64,000 bases of DNA from Arthrobacter sp. ES3-54 (GTDB lineage: Bacteria; Actinomycetota; Actinomycetes; Actinomycetales; Micrococcaceae): assembly GCF_029504395.1 (NCBI RefSeq), contig NZ_JAQFIF010000016.1:1-64000 (forward strand), in the 5' to 3' direction. A program made the position numbers and the translations under genes. The notes beneath the pieces are model-generated. The model was not told the origin of the DNA, ran no database searches, and saw only the letters and a program-made list of their open reading frames with translations. Each line of letters starts with the position of its first letter. The first letter of the stretch is position 1. Below are positions 16,658-25,457 of the stretch, in pieces.

Positions 16658-17896
16658 CTAGTGCACCACGATCGGCTGGAAACCCTCGGCGCGCAGCGCC
16701 GCGAGGACCTGGCTGCAGTGCTCGTGCCCCTTGGTTTCCAGGTTGACGGTGATGGAGACGTCGCCCATGCTGATGGAGCCGCCCACCCGGGTGTGGTCCA
16801 GTCCCGTGACGTTGGCGTCGTTTTCGGCGATGATGCGGGCGATGGTGGCCAGCGAGCCCGGACGGTCGTCCAGCATCATCCGCACGGTCATGTACCGGCC
16901 GGCGGCGGAGAGGCCGCGCTGGATGACCTTGAGCATCAGCATGGGGTCGATGTTGCCGCCGGAGAGAACCACCGCAACGGTTCCGGGATTTTCGATCTTG
17001 CCTTCCATGAGCGCCGCGACGCCGACGGCCCCGGCAGGTTCCACCACCATCTTGGCGCGTTCCAGCAGGAAGATCAGCGCCCTGGCCAGGGCGTCTTCGC
17101 TGACGGTGACGACGTCGTCGACGAGCTCGCGGATGATGCTGAACGGCAGCTGGCCAGGCCGGCCCACGGCGATGCCGTCCGCCATGGTGGAGACCTTCTT
17201 GAGCGGGACGAGGGCGTCAGCGGCGAGCGAGGGAGGGTAGGCTGCAGCGTTCTCGGCCTGGACGCCAATGATGCGGATGTCACGGCCGAGTTCCTTGGCG
17301 CGTGCCTTCACGGCGACGGCTACGCCCGCGAGGAGGCCGCCGCCGCCGACGCCCATGAGGATGGTGTCGACGTCGGGGACCTGTTCGAGGATTTCCAGCC
17401 CCACCGTCCCCTGGCCTGCGACGACGTCGACGTCGTCGAAGGGGTGGACAAAGACGGCGCCGCTTTCATCGGCGTAGCGCTTGGCTTCAGCCAGCGCCTC
17501 GTCCACGTTGTGGCCGTGCAGCACTACCTCCGCGCCGTGGCTGCGGGTGGCGGCGAGCTTGGGCAGTGCGACGCCGAGCGGCATGTAGATCCGGGCCTTG
17601 ATGCCGAGGCTCTTGGCTGCCACAGCCACGCCCTGGGCGTGGTTTCCGGCAGAGGCCGCCACGACGCCGCGCTTCTTTTCGGCGTCGGAGAGCTTGGCCA
17701 TCCGCACATAGGCGCCGCGGACCTTGAAGGAGCCGGCGCGCTGGAGGTTTTCGCATTTGAGAAAGACTTCGCCGCCCACTGTGGCGCCCAGGGCCCGCGA
17801 TGATTCCACCGGCGTCCGCGTAATAATCCCGTCGAGCAGCTTCTGCGCCTCCAGGACATCGTCCAGCGTGACGGGCAGGCTCTCAAGGGTATTCAC
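16658..17896 (-). CDS. ilvA: Threonine ammonia-lyase (threonine dehydratase) with ACT-like domain
   Basis: 412 aa PLP enzyme converting threonine to 2-oxobutanoate and ammonia, the first step toward isoleucine. The PLP lysine is Lys58 in RAGSFKVRGA; the phosphate-binding glycine loop is GVGGGGLLAG; SAGNHAQGVA is the conserved substrate-binding segment. From about residue 330 a single ACT-type domain (VRMMLDDRPGSLATIARII) would give allosteric control. The single regulatory domain and the length resemble Corynebacterium IlvA and catabolic forms rather than the two-domain E. coli enzyme. GGAGAA lies about ten bases before the ATG. It follows the AI-2E family gene by 21 bp. Confidence 0.93.
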   Translation of the reverse strand: MNTLESLPVTLDDVLEAQKLLDGIITRTPVESSRALGATVGGEVFLKCENLQRAGSFKVRGAYVRMAKLSDAEKKRGVVAASAGNHAQGVAVAAKSLGIKARIYMPLGVALPKLAATRSHGAEVVLHGHNVDEALAEAKRYADESGAVFVHPFDDVDVVAGQGTVGLEILEQVPDVDTILMGVGGGGLLAGVAVAVKARAKELGRDIRIIGVQAENAAAYPPSLAADALVPLKKVSTMADGIAVGRPGQLPFSIIRELVDDVVTVSEDALARALIFLLERAKMVVEPAGAVGVAALMEGKIENPGTVAVVLSGGNIDPMLMLKVIQRGLSAAGRYMTVRMMLDDRPGSLATIARIIAENDANVTGLDHTRVGGSISMGDVSITVNLETKGHEHCSQVLAALRAEGFQPIVVH

Positions 17897-17917
17897 GAAC
17901 TGTTCTCCTTCTTCGGA

Positions 17918-19231
17918 TCAGGCGTCGGTGCCCCGTCCGGCATCGCTGCCCGGAGCACCGCTGTTGGGTGCGGCGCCCTCGCGGCCGGGGGTTCGGCCCG
18001 GCAGGTGGACGTCTGTGAAGGTGGTGTCGGCGCCGGGTTCGAGGGCAGGGCTGCCCTCTGGTCCCGCGGTTGCCAGCACTTCATCATGTTCCCACGTTCT
18101 GCCCGCAATGTAGCGAATTGACGAGTTTGCTACGGCCAGGATCGGAACGGAGAACAGTGCGCCGGGGATCCCGGCGAGGTAGGAACCCGCCGCGACGGAC
18201 AGGATGACGGCCACGGGGTGGAGGGAGACGGCCTTGCCCATGACGAGCGGCTGCAGGATGTGGCTTTCGAGCTGCTGGACACCGAGCACGATCGCCAGCA
18301 TGATGAGCGCGTTGACGGGCCCGTTGGCCACCAGCGCCAGCAACACGGCGATAGCGCCCGTGACTAGCGCGCCGACCACCGGGATGAAGGAACCGAGGAA
18401 GACCAGCACGCCCAGCGGCAGCGCGAGCGGCACGCCAATGATGGCGGCGCCGACGCCGATTCCCACGGCGTCCACGAACGCGACGAACATTTGGATGCGC
18501 GCGTAACTGACCATGGAAGTCCAGCCGCGGCGGCCCGCACCGTCCGTAGCGCGGCGCGCCTTCCGGGGCATGAGCCTGACGAGGAAGGCCCAGATCCTGT
18601 CACCCTCGAGCAGGAAGAAGATCAGCACGAACAGCGCCAGGACAAGGCCGGCGGCGAAGTGCCCGGCAGTGCTCCCGAACGTCAGGGCCCCGCTGAGGAT
18701 GCTGCTGCTGTTGTTCTGCAGCGCGGCGGTGGCGTCCTCGATGTACTTGTCGATCTGTGCGGCGGTCAGGTGGAGCGGGCCTTCCGACAGCCAGGTCTGG
18801 ACCTGCTGCACACCCATGAGCGCCTCCGACCACAGCTCGCCGAAGCCCTGCATGAGCTGGCGCCCCACCAGGGTCAGGGCACCGACGATAATGCCGATGA
18901 AGCCGAGCACAGTGATGGCGACGGCGAGCCCCTTGGGCACGCTGTTTTTGGCCATCCAGCGCACTGCGGGGCTGAGGAGTCCTGAGAGGAGGGCGGCGAC
19001 CATGACGGGGATGATGAGGAAGCTGACATGGCTGAGCAGCCACACCAAGCCCGCGAGCACGAGCAGGATCAGCCCGGCCCGCCACGCCCAGGCGGCTGCG
19101 ATCCGCACACCATAGGGAATGTCCTGGTCGATCTCGCGGTCCGTCCGTGACCGGGCCCCGGCACGCACCCCCATCCCGGCCGCGGAAGGAGAAGGGCTTG
19201 TGGCGGATGCGGCGTCCTCAGCTGGCGTCAT
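17918..19231 (-). CDS. AI-2E family transporter (PF01594)
   Basis: 437 aa integral membrane protein with about eight helices in the typical AI-2E/YdiK pattern. Conserved family segments are visible: GLVLALFVLIFFLLEGDRIW, then GVGAAIIGVPLALPLGVLVFLGSFIPVVGALVTG and a late ESHILQPLVMGKAVSLHPVAVI. Members export autoinducer-2, auxin-like molecules or ions such as Na+/H+; the substrate cannot be assigned. Both termini are hydrophilic, and the C-terminal tail of roughly 60 residues is glycine-, alanine- and proline-rich. It probably shares a transcript with ilvA downstream. Confidence 0.9.
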   Translation of the reverse strand: MTPAEDAASATSPSPSAAGMGVRAGARSRTDREIDQDIPYGVRIAAAWAWRAGLILLVLAGLVWLLSHVSFLIIPVMVAALLSGLLSPAVRWMAKNSVPKGLAVAITVLGFIGIIVGALTLVGRQLMQGFGELWSEALMGVQQVQTWLSEGPLHLTAAQIDKYIEDATAALQNNSSSILSGALTFGSTAGHFAAGLVLALFVLIFFLLEGDRIWAFLVRLMPRKARRATDGAGRRGWTSMVSYARIQMFVAFVDAVGIGVGAAIIGVPLALPLGVLVFLGSFIPVVGALVTGAIAVLLALVANGPVNALIMLAIVLGVQQLESHILQPLVMGKAVSLHPVAVILSVAAGSYLAGIPGALFSVPILAVANSSIRYIAGRTWEHDEVLATAGPEGSPALEPGADTTFTDVHLPGRTPGREGAAPNSGAPGSDAGRGTDA

Positions 19232-19364
19232 AGCCCCATGATTCCGCAGCAGCCGATGAATAGGAAACCAGCAGCCAGCAACCGGCTACCGGCGCGCGGG
19301 CCATTTGGTGGGGCCGGACCGCCCGGCCGGGCCGCTCGGTCAGCCCGTGGGGTCAGCCCGTGGG

Positions 19365-20330
19365 TCAGCCTGCAGTGGCCGTCAGCGAGGCCGAGATACC
19401 CCAGGTCATGGAGAACTGCTCCCCCGGCGCGAGCCAACCCAGGCCATCGCCGCTGTTGAAAGCGTTGGCCGGCCCGGTCATCGGCTCGATCGCGACCGCC
19501 TTTGACCGGCCCGGAAACTCGGTCGTCACGAAGACATGGACGTAGCCGCAGCCCGCGTCCTGCCACAGGCTTACGGTCCGCCCGTCGGGTGAGCGCAGCG
19601 TGTGCCGGGCAACGCCGCCGTCGAACGCCAGGTCCGTATAGGCCGAATCGAGGTCCAGGCTCCCCACCAGCCGCCCGCCGCGCAGGTCGAAGTCGCCGCT
19701 GACCGGCTCGGTGCTGCGCGGGATGAGGCGGTCATCGGCCACCAGCCGGGTCCGGGCATCCACGCTCACGGTGAGGTCCTCGCTGGGCACGTCGCCCAGC
19801 CGCAGGTACGGGTGCGCGCCGAGCACGAACGGCGCGGGGCCCTGGGAGTCGTTGATAAGGGTTTGGCGCACCACGAGCCCCAGGTCCTCCGCCAGTTCGT
19901 AGCGGACCCGGTGCCGGAGCAGGAACGGATAGCCGTGCTGCGGGAAGACCGCCGATTCCAGGGTCACGGAGAACTCGTCCTCATCCACGAGTTCGTAGGA
20001 GGAGTTCCGCAGCAACCCGTGGCTGGCGTTGTTACGGGAGACCTCGGTGATGTCGAGCTGCAGCTTCTTGCCGTTGAGGTACCAGACGCCGTCCTCCACC
20101 CGGTTGGCCCACGGCGCCAGGGTGATGCCGGTGGCGCCGGGCGGAATGTCGGCATCGCCGTAGCTCTCCGTCAGCGCAGTGCCGCCGCGGCTGTATAGCC
20201 GCAGGCCGGCGGCGAGTTCGGTGACGACGGCCAGGGCGTCGCCGCGGCGGAGCTCGTACTGCCGCCCGGTGGCGTACCGCCGCATGGTTTCATCGGGGCC
20301 GGCTGCCGAAGGCATCGCTGAAAGATCCAT
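19365..20330 (-). CDS. Aldose 1-epimerase (galactose mutarotase) family protein
   Basis: 321 aa. It converts beta to alpha anomers of hexoses, feeding galactokinase. Family residues are visible: substrate-binding NNASHGLLRNS with a histidine, the catalytic histidine in VLGAHPYLRLGD, and a C-terminal glutamate in AVAIEPMTGPANAF. The start at ATG 20330 is set by TACGGT seven bases upstream; an upstream in-frame extension would overlap galK. It is divergent from galK with only 47 bp between starts, so the two probably form one galactose-use regulon, although no transcription factor gene lies here. Confidence 0.9.
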   Translation of the reverse strand: MDLSAMPSAAGPDETMRRYATGRQYELRRGDALAVVTELAAGLRLYSRGGTALTESYGDADIPPGATGITLAPWANRVEDGVWYLNGKKLQLDITEVSRNNASHGLLRNSSYELVDEDEFSVTLESAVFPQHGYPFLLRHRVRYELAEDLGLVVRQTLINDSQGPAPFVLGAHPYLRLGDVPSEDLTVSVDARTRLVADDRLIPRSTEPVSGDFDLRGGRLVGSLDLDSAYTDLAFDGGVARHTLRSPDGRTVSLWQDAGCGYVHVFVTTEFPGRSKAVAIEPMTGPANAFNSGDGLGWLAPGEQFSMTWGISASLTATAG

Positions 20331-20337
20331 GGTGACC

Positions 20338-20343
20338 ACCGTA
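20338..20343 (-). promoter_or_regulatory. -10 element of a leaderless promoter (mutarotase)
   Basis: TACGGT on the minus strand with 7 nt before ATG 20330; back to back with the galK promoter. Confidence 0.45.
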
Positions 20344-20365
20344 CAGACCTGCCCGGCAACCCGTA

Positions 20366-20371
20366 TACCTT
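20366..20371 (+). promoter_or_regulatory. -10 element of the galK transcript
   Basis: TACCTT with 6 nt before an ATG at 20378 that opens a 10-codon leader frame, not galK itself (see next entry). Confidence 0.4.
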
Positions 20372-20377
20372 GGTTCC

Positions 20378-20410
20378 ATGACTTCCAGCAGCGCAGGCGC
20401 CAGGCCATGA
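20378..20410 (+). CDS. Leaderless 10-codon leader peptide overlapping the galK start
   Basis: ATG 20378, six bases after a TACCTT -10 box, opens a frame reading MTSSSAGARP that stops at TGA 20408-20410. The stop overlaps the galK ATG (20407-20409) in an ATGA arrangement. Because galK has only a weak AGGCC before it, translation of this short frame could feed ribosomes into galK. It may instead mark a small indel that once separated the native galK start. Coding status is inference. Confidence 0.35.
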   Translation: MTSSSAGARP

Positions 20411-21567
20411 ATCCTCCCCTGGGCAGCAGCGGGCTCGCCGCCCGGTTTGAGGCGGTCTTCGGCGCCCGGCCCGACGGCGTGTGGCGGGCACCGGGGCGCG
20501 TCAACCTCATTGGCGAGCACACCGATTACAACGAGGGCTTCGTCCTGCCCTTCGCCATCGACCGGTCGGCCCGGGTGGCCCTCAGGGTCCGGCCGGATTC
20601 CATCGTGCGGATGCTCTCCACGTTTGGGAACCAGGGGCTGACCACCGCGGACACCGGGTCGCTGGCCCACGCCAGCGCCAAGGGCTGGACTAAGTACCCG
20701 CTGGGGGTCATCTGGGCCCTGCAACAACAGGGCCTCCCGGTTCCCGGCGTGGACTTGCTCCTGGACTCCGATGTCCCCCGCGGCGCCGGCCTGTCGTCCT
20801 CCCATGCGATCGAATGCGCCGTGATTTCGGCACTGAATGAGCTCATGGGTGCCAACCTGTCCGCGGAGGACATGGTCCTGGCTACCCAGCGGGCGGAGAA
20901 CGACTTCGTCGGCGCGCCCACCGGCATCATGGACCAGTCCGCCTCGCTCCGGGCCACGGCCGGCCATGCCGTCTTCCTCGACTGCCGGGACCAGAGTGTC
21001 AGGCTGGTGCCGTTCGACGCCGACGCCGCGGGGCTGGTGCTGCTGGTCATCGACACCCGGGTTTCCCATTCCCACGCCGACGGCGGGTACGCTGCCCGGC
21101 GGGAATCGTGCGAACTCGCCGCCGAGGTCCTCGGCGTGCCGGCGCTGCGCGACGTCGGGTTCGAGGACCTCGAGGAGGCCAGCGGGCTTCTGGACCAGGA
21201 GACGTTCCGCCGCCTCCGGCATGTGGTCACCGAGAATGACCGCGTCCTGCAGACGGTGGAGCTGCTGGACACCCTGGGCCCGTCCGCTATCGGCCCCCTG
21301 TTGGACGCCTCCCATGCCTCGATGCGCGATGACTTCGAGATCTCCTGCGCCGAGCTGGACCTGGCTGTGGACACGGCGCGGTCCGCGGGCGCGGTCGGGG
21401 CCCGCATGACCGGCGGCGGCTTCGGCGGCTCGGCGATCGCGCTGACCCCGGCGGGATCGGCACAGCAGGTGCGTGCCGCCGTCGAGCGGGCCTTCGCCCG
21501 CGCCGGGTACGCCGCGCCGGAGATCTTCAGCGTCAGGCCCGCGGCAGGGGCCATGCGCCTGGCTTAG
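20407..21567 (+). CDS. galK: Galactokinase
   Basis: 386 aa GHMP-family kinase that phosphorylates galactose at C1 with ATP, entry step of the Leloir pathway. The galactokinase signature GRVNLIGEHTDYNEGFVLP lies near residue 30; the ATP loop is GAGLSSSHAIECA; the late glycine motif is MTGGGFGGSAIAL. The usual SSSAA of the ATP loop is SSSHA here, a mild deviation. ATG 20407 gives the family's normal length; upstream in-frame codons overlap the divergent mutarotase gene. Expression probably depends on the overlapping leader frame. galT and galE are not in the window. Confidence 0.93.
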   Translation: MNPPLGSSGLAARFEAVFGARPDGVWRAPGRVNLIGEHTDYNEGFVLPFAIDRSARVALRVRPDSIVRMLSTFGNQGLTTADTGSLAHASAKGWTKYPLGVIWALQQQGLPVPGVDLLLDSDVPRGAGLSSSHAIECAVISALNELMGANLSAEDMVLATQRAENDFVGAPTGIMDQSASLRATAGHAVFLDCRDQSVRLVPFDADAAGLVLLVIDTRVSHSHADGGYAARRESCELAAEVLGVPALRDVGFEDLEEASGLLDQETFRRLRHVVTENDRVLQTVELLDTLGPSAIGPLLDASHASMRDDFEISCAELDLAVDTARSAGAVGARMTGGGFGGSAIALTPAGSAQQVRAAVERAFARAGYAAPEIFSVRPAAGAMRLA

Positions 21568-21575
21568 GCGGGGCG

Positions 21576-21581
21576 TAGTCT
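21576..21581 (+). promoter_or_regulatory. -10 element of a leaderless promoter (thiolase)
   Basis: TAGTCT with 6 nt before the ATG at 21588, only 8 bases after the galK stop, so the thiolase has its own start of transcription. Confidence 0.45.
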
Positions 21582-21587
21582 GGGCGC

Positions 21588-22826
21588 ATGCCAGAAGCTG
21601 TCATCGTTTCCACCGCCCGGGGCCCGATCGGGCGGGCGTTCAAGGGGTCCCTGAAAGACGAGCGGCCGGACGATCTCGCCGCCGCCATGGTCACGGCGGC
21701 CCTTGCCGGGATTCCGGCGTTTGATGCCGCCGCCGGGCCGGGACGTGGCCTGGACGACATCTATCTGGGGTGCGCCGAGCCCAGCGGCGAGGCCGGCTCC
21801 AACATGGCACGCGTGGTCAGCATCCTGGCCGGCCTGGACAACGTTCCGGCCGCCACCATCAACCGTTTTTGTGCCTCCAGCCTGCAGACGCTCCGGATGG
21901 CCTTCCACGCCATCAAAGCCGGCGAAGGCCAGGCGTTCGTTGCCGCCGGTGTGGAGGCGGTGTCCCGCTACCGGGAATGGGCCGGCGCCGGCGAGACCGA
22001 CGCGAGCACGCACAACCCGCGCTTCGAAGCGGCCCGGAAACGCACCGAGGCCCGCGCGGCGTCGAACACGCCGTGGACCGACCCGCGCCTGGGCAGCCGG
22101 ATGCCGGACGTGTACATCGCCATGGGCCAGACGGCGGAGAACGTCGCCACAAGCTACGGCATCACGCGCGCGGAGCAGGACAACTGGGCGGTGCTCAGCC
22201 AGAACCGGGCGGAGGCGGCCATCGCGTCCGGGTTCTATGCCCGCGAAATCACGCCGTACACCCGCGCCGACGGCACGGTGGTGGACCGCGACGATTCGCC
22301 GCGTCCCGGCGTCACAGCGGAGGCCGTCGGTGCGCTGCAGCCCGTCTTTCGCAGCGGCGGCACCGTGACGGCCGGGAACGCCTGTCCGCTCAATGACGGG
22401 GCCGCCGCCGTCGTGGTCATGAGTGACGCGCGGGCCCGCCAGCTGGGACTGGAGCCGCTGGCCCGGATCGTCTGCACCGGCGTCAGCGCGCTGTCCCCGG
22501 AGCTGATGGGCATGGGCCCGGTGGAAGCGACCCGCCGGGCGCTCACGATCGCCGGGCTGAGCATCCGCGACATCGACCTCGTGGAGCTCAACGAAGCGTT
22601 CGCGGTCCAGGTGGTGGCCAGCGCCCGGGAGCTCGCCATCGATCCGGAGAAGCTCAACGTCCACGGCGGCGCCCTCGCTCTCGGCCACCCCTTCGGGATG
22701 ACCGGCGCCCGCATGACCACCACGCTGATCAACGGGCTCCGCGCCCGCGACGCCTCCCTCGGCCTGGCGACGCTGTGCGTAGGAGGCGGCCAGGGCATGG
22801 CGGTTGTGCTGGAGCGGCTCAGCTGA
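21588..22826 (+). CDS. Thiolase (acetyl-CoA C-acyltransferase)
   Basis: 412 aa thiolase that condenses acyl-CoA and acetyl-CoA or cleaves 3-ketoacyl-CoA. All catalytic elements are present: nucleophile Cys95 in NRFCASSLQ, LNEAFAVQ in the middle, His367 in GHPFGMTGAR, and Cys397 in CVGGGQGMA. The length is at the long end of the family (usually about 390-400). The FadA/AtoB distinction is not safe from sequence alone; no other fatty-acid oxidation gene adjoins it. It ends at a strong bidirectional terminator. Confidence 0.92.
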   Translation: MPEAVIVSTARGPIGRAFKGSLKDERPDDLAAAMVTAALAGIPAFDAAAGPGRGLDDIYLGCAEPSGEAGSNMARVVSILAGLDNVPAATINRFCASSLQTLRMAFHAIKAGEGQAFVAAGVEAVSRYREWAGAGETDASTHNPRFEAARKRTEARAASNTPWTDPRLGSRMPDVYIAMGQTAENVATSYGITRAEQDNWAVLSQNRAEAAIASGFYAREITPYTRADGTVVDRDDSPRPGVTAEAVGALQPVFRSGGTVTAGNACPLNDGAAAVVVMSDARARQLGLEPLARIVCTGVSALSPELMGMGPVEATRRALTIAGLSIRDIDLVELNEAFAVQVVASARELAIDPEKLNVHGGALALGHPFGMTGARMTTTLINGLRARDASLGLATLCVGGGQGMAVVLERLS

Positions 22827-22885
22827 CGGGCTGCAGCTGACGCATGGCAGTTGATGTGCGGCAGCGGGCTCCCTTGGCCGCAAAC

Positions 22886-22919
22886 ACGAGGAGCCCCGCC
22901 GTTGGGCGGGGCTCCTCGT
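22886..22919. terminator. Bidirectional terminator between thiolase and BI-1 family gene
   Basis: A perfect 15-bp stem: ACGAGGAGCCCCGCC (22886-22900) and its complement (22905-22919) with a GTTG loop, between two convergent genes. Confidence 0.85.
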
Positions 22920-22949
22920 TGAAAACAGTTCGAACAGGTACGACGGCGG

Positions 22950-23867
22950 TTACTCGTCGCCGCGGAGGATGGCCAGCAGTCGGATGATCTCAACGTAGAG
23001 CCAGACCAGCGTGACCGTGAGGCCGAAGGCGGCGGTCCAGGAGAAGCGCTGCGGGGCTCCGGCGCTGATGGCCGCCTCGATGCTGGTGAAGTCCATGATC
23101 AGGGAGAAGGCGGCCAGGCCGATCGCCAGGATGCCGATGAAGACGCCGAGCGGGATACCCATGATCTCCACGCTGGTGCTCAGGCCAAACGGCGAGTTAA
23201 CGGCTCCGGTCCACATCATGACGACGTTGACCAGCGCGAACACCGCATAGCCGATCAGGGCGATCATGAAGAACCGCATGAGCTTGGGCGTCGCCCTGAC
23301 CTTGCCGCTCTTGAACAGCACGAGCGTCACGGCGAAGACGGACAGGGTCCCGACGACGGCCTGGATGCCGACCCCCGGGAAGAGGTTGTCAAGGATGCGG
23401 GTCAGGCCGCCGAGGAAGAACCCTTCGAGCAGGGCGTAGGCGAGGATCAGTCCGGGTGAGGGCTGCTTCTTGAAGGTGTTGACCATCGCGAGGGCGAAGC
23501 CGCCGAGGGCCCCGAGGATCATCAGCATGGATCCCGTGCCCTGCGGGACGGCGAGCGCCACTGCGGCGCCGACCACCAGGATGCCAAGGCACCCGGCAGT
23601 CTTGATGATGACGTCGTCGTACGTCATCCGGCCGATGTCAGCCGGTCCGGCCGCCGGGCGGTTGTACAGGTCCTGGAGCTGTTCCTGGGTCATGCCCTGC
23701 TGCGCCGCATTCCACCCACCCTGGCCCGGGGCCTGGCCGTAGGTGTTCTGCCCATAGGGGTTCTGGCCGTACGGGTTCTGGCCATACGGGGCCTGCGGGG
23801 CAGGCGGTGCCTGGGTGGCTTCGCGGAAATTCTTTCCGCTGAAGATCGGGTTTCCGCCAGTTGCCAT
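22950..23867 (-). CDS. Bax inhibitor-1 / YccA family membrane protein
   Basis: 305 aa with seven hydrophobic helices from about residue 95 on. Family-like segments include ILAYALLEGFFLGGLTRIL and the C-terminal LYVEIIRLLAILRGDE with a conserved acidic pair in the last helix region. Members act as pH-sensitive calcium leak channels or protease partners; the role here is unknown. The N-terminus is a soluble proline/glutamine-rich tail with repeated YGQNP units (about residues 27-45), encoded by a 15-bp DNA repeat near 23735-23790. ATG 23867 has GGAGG ten bases upstream. Confidence 0.9.
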   Translation of the reverse strand: MATGGNPIFSGKNFREATQAPPAPQAPYGQNPYGQNPYGQNTYGQAPGQGGWNAAQQGMTQEQLQDLYNRPAAGPADIGRMTYDDVIIKTAGCLGILVVGAAVALAVPQGTGSMLMILGALGGFALAMVNTFKKQPSPGLILAYALLEGFFLGGLTRILDNLFPGVGIQAVVGTLSVFAVTLVLFKSGKVRATPKLMRFFMIALIGYAVFALVNVVMMWTGAVNSPFGLSTSVEIMGIPLGVFIGILAIGLAAFSLIMDFTSIEAAISAGAPQRFSWTAAFGLTVTLVWLYVEIIRLLAILRGDE

Positions 23868-24066
23868 TGCGGGTGTCCTCCAAAATAAGGGGGTGGGTGA
23901 TGTTCCGGTGCGATGCGGACAATACGAAAAGGGATTTTGTATAGTCACGCTACCAATTCCCACGGCCGACGGGGAGGGATAGTTCCCCCGGGGAGCCGCC
24001 GCAACCGAACCGTGACCTTAGTCGGCGGGATCTTCAGGCCCAGGATTCCCGCGTTGGCACCGGCCG

Positions 24067-24933
24067 TCAGGGACGTCCGGTGCGCCTCGCACCTGTGCCG
24101 GCTGCCAGCACGGCGGCGGGTCCGTCACCACGGAAATCGTCGAGCCGCTTCGACGGGTTCCCCTTCGGCTCCGGCAGTGGGCCGGGGACCGGCGCCGGCG
24201 TTCCCGTGCCGCTGTTGACTATGACGTCGTCAATATAGATGTCGGCCATTTGCTGATCGTGTTCGGAGCCGAGCTGGACCGTGTCGAGCGTCGTCGCCGA
24301 AATGCTGACAGTGCCCGCGTAGACGGAACGCCCGTCCCACCAGATTTGGACGGTGGTCTGCGGACCGTTGGGGACTACGTGCATGACCAGCCGGTGCCAG
24401 GAGTCAGTGGGGACATCCCGCCGCAACGTCGTGTACGCGAAGCCTGCCGGTGACGAGGTGCGGAGCACCAGCTCATGGGAGATGTTTTGCCGGAAAACAT
24501 CCAGGACGCGGACGCCGCCGGAAAAGAACCGGAAGTAAGGAACATTGTTTCCTGCCATTCCCTCAGCGGCGATATTGAACCATCCGTCCGCATACGCCTC
24601 GGTGTTCCCGGGGGTCAAGCCGACGGTCAGCCTGGCGATGGAGCCAAGCCCGGCGGTGGTGTGCAGGCGGGCGGCACAGCTACCGGAGTGCGACGGCCCG
24701 GTGGACACAGAGGCATCTCCCGTCCCTGCAGTGGTGACGCCGAATCCGTCCAAGGTGCCCGATTCGAAGCTGGAGGCTGCCGCCTGGATCCCCGGATAGG
24801 GGTCGGTGAGCGCCTCCGTGGAGGGAACGCAGGCCTGCGCCCCGGCGGTCTCGGGGCCCAGGCTCAGCGCCGGAATACCCAGGATCGCCAGCACAAGCGA
24901 ACCCGCGAGGCACAGCTTGACCACCCGGTTCAT
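24067..24933 (-). CDS. Secreted protein with a concanavalin A/LamG-like domain
   Basis: 288 aa. Basic start (MNRVVKLCLAGS), hydrophobic core and an alanine-rich cleavage region ending near AGAQA give a Sec signal peptide of about 33 residues. The mature part, from about residue 50, is a beta-rich domain with SSFESGTLDGF, DGWFNIA and a final IYIDDVIV strand, the pattern of concanavalin A-like lectin/glucanase or polysaccharide-binding modules. Two cysteines may form a disulfide. The tail after residue 245 is proline- and arginine-rich and ends abruptly, so the 3' end may be worn. ATG 24933 has GGAGG nine bases upstream. No partner genes; probably an orphan cell-surface binding protein. Confidence 0.75.
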   Translation of the reverse strand: MNRVVKLCLAGSLVLAILGIPALSLGPETAGAQACVPSTEALTDPYPGIQAAASSFESGTLDGFGVTTAGTGDASVSTGPSHSGSCAARLHTTAGLGSIARLTVGLTPGNTEAYADGWFNIAAEGMAGNNVPYFRFFSGGVRVLDVFRQNISHELVLRTSSPAGFAYTTLRRDVPTDSWHRLVMHVVPNGPQTTVQIWWDGRSVYAGTVSISATTLDTVQLGSEHDQQMADIYIDDVIVNSGTGTPAPVPGPLPEPKGNPSKRLDDFRGDGPAAVLAAGTGARRTGRP

Positions 24934-25011
24934 CAGTCGGCCCTCCACGATCGGCCCCTGTCATCCACGCCGCCCCGTGTCCCAGGCCGAAAGATCCGGC
25001 CAGCGGATTCC

Positions 25012-25089
25012 GGACTTCGGTTCAGAACTGCGGTTCAAGAGTGCGGTTCAGGACTTCGGTTCAGGACTTCGGTTCAGGACTTCGGTTCA
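25012..25089. repeat. 13-bp tandem repeat, six units
   Basis: Consensus GGACTTCGGTTCA: exact at 25012-25024, 25051-25063, 25064-25076 and 25077-25089; diverged units GAACTGCGGTTCA (25025-25037) and AGAGTGCGGTTCA (25038-25050). The unit length is not a multiple of three and the array is intergenic. Confidence 0.9.
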
Positions 25090-25376
25090 GGCGCTCTTCG
25101 CACCATAACGCGGCAGGACTTGGAAAAAGCTTGGATTTGCCGGTTCCGCAGACAGGACCGGATGTCCTAGGCAGACGGCACCGGCGCCGGGTTGGCCCGG
25201 CGGACCGGGGGCCGAACCGGCCACTGTTTAGGCATACTCGGAATCAACAAAAGTTTTCTTTAGCGGGGCTACAGCAAGGTGCCGCCGCGACTACACGGTT
25301 GTTACCCGATCGCGACGTTCGCCCTGCTCGCAGCGGCATTCATTGCCTCGCGCGGGCTGTAGCATAGGCCACACAG

Positions 25377-25392
25377 GGTGACGGACATCACA
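25377..25392. promoter_or_regulatory. CRP/GlxR-type binding site candidate upstream of livH
   Basis: GGTGACGGACATCACA matches the TGTGA-N6-TCACA pattern of CRP-family regulators in 9 of 10 defined bases. A similar box lies upstream of livK (31494-31509). Confidence 0.5.
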
Positions 25393-25404
25393 ATACTTGA
25401 CCGT

Positions 25405-25457
25405 GTTGCGAGACGCTCGTCCCCCTGACCGTTCGCAACGGTTGCAAAGGCGCAACC
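25405..25457 (+). promoter_or_regulatory. Leader with four mutually pairing segments before livH
   Basis: Segments GTTGCGA (25405), TTCGCAAC (25432), GGTTGC (25440) and GCAACC (25452) can pair as 1:2 plus 3:4, or 2:3 / 1:4, the layout of an attenuator-like switch. They lie 30-80 bases before the start codon. There is no U tract, so control of translation rather than termination would be expected. Confidence 0.35.
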
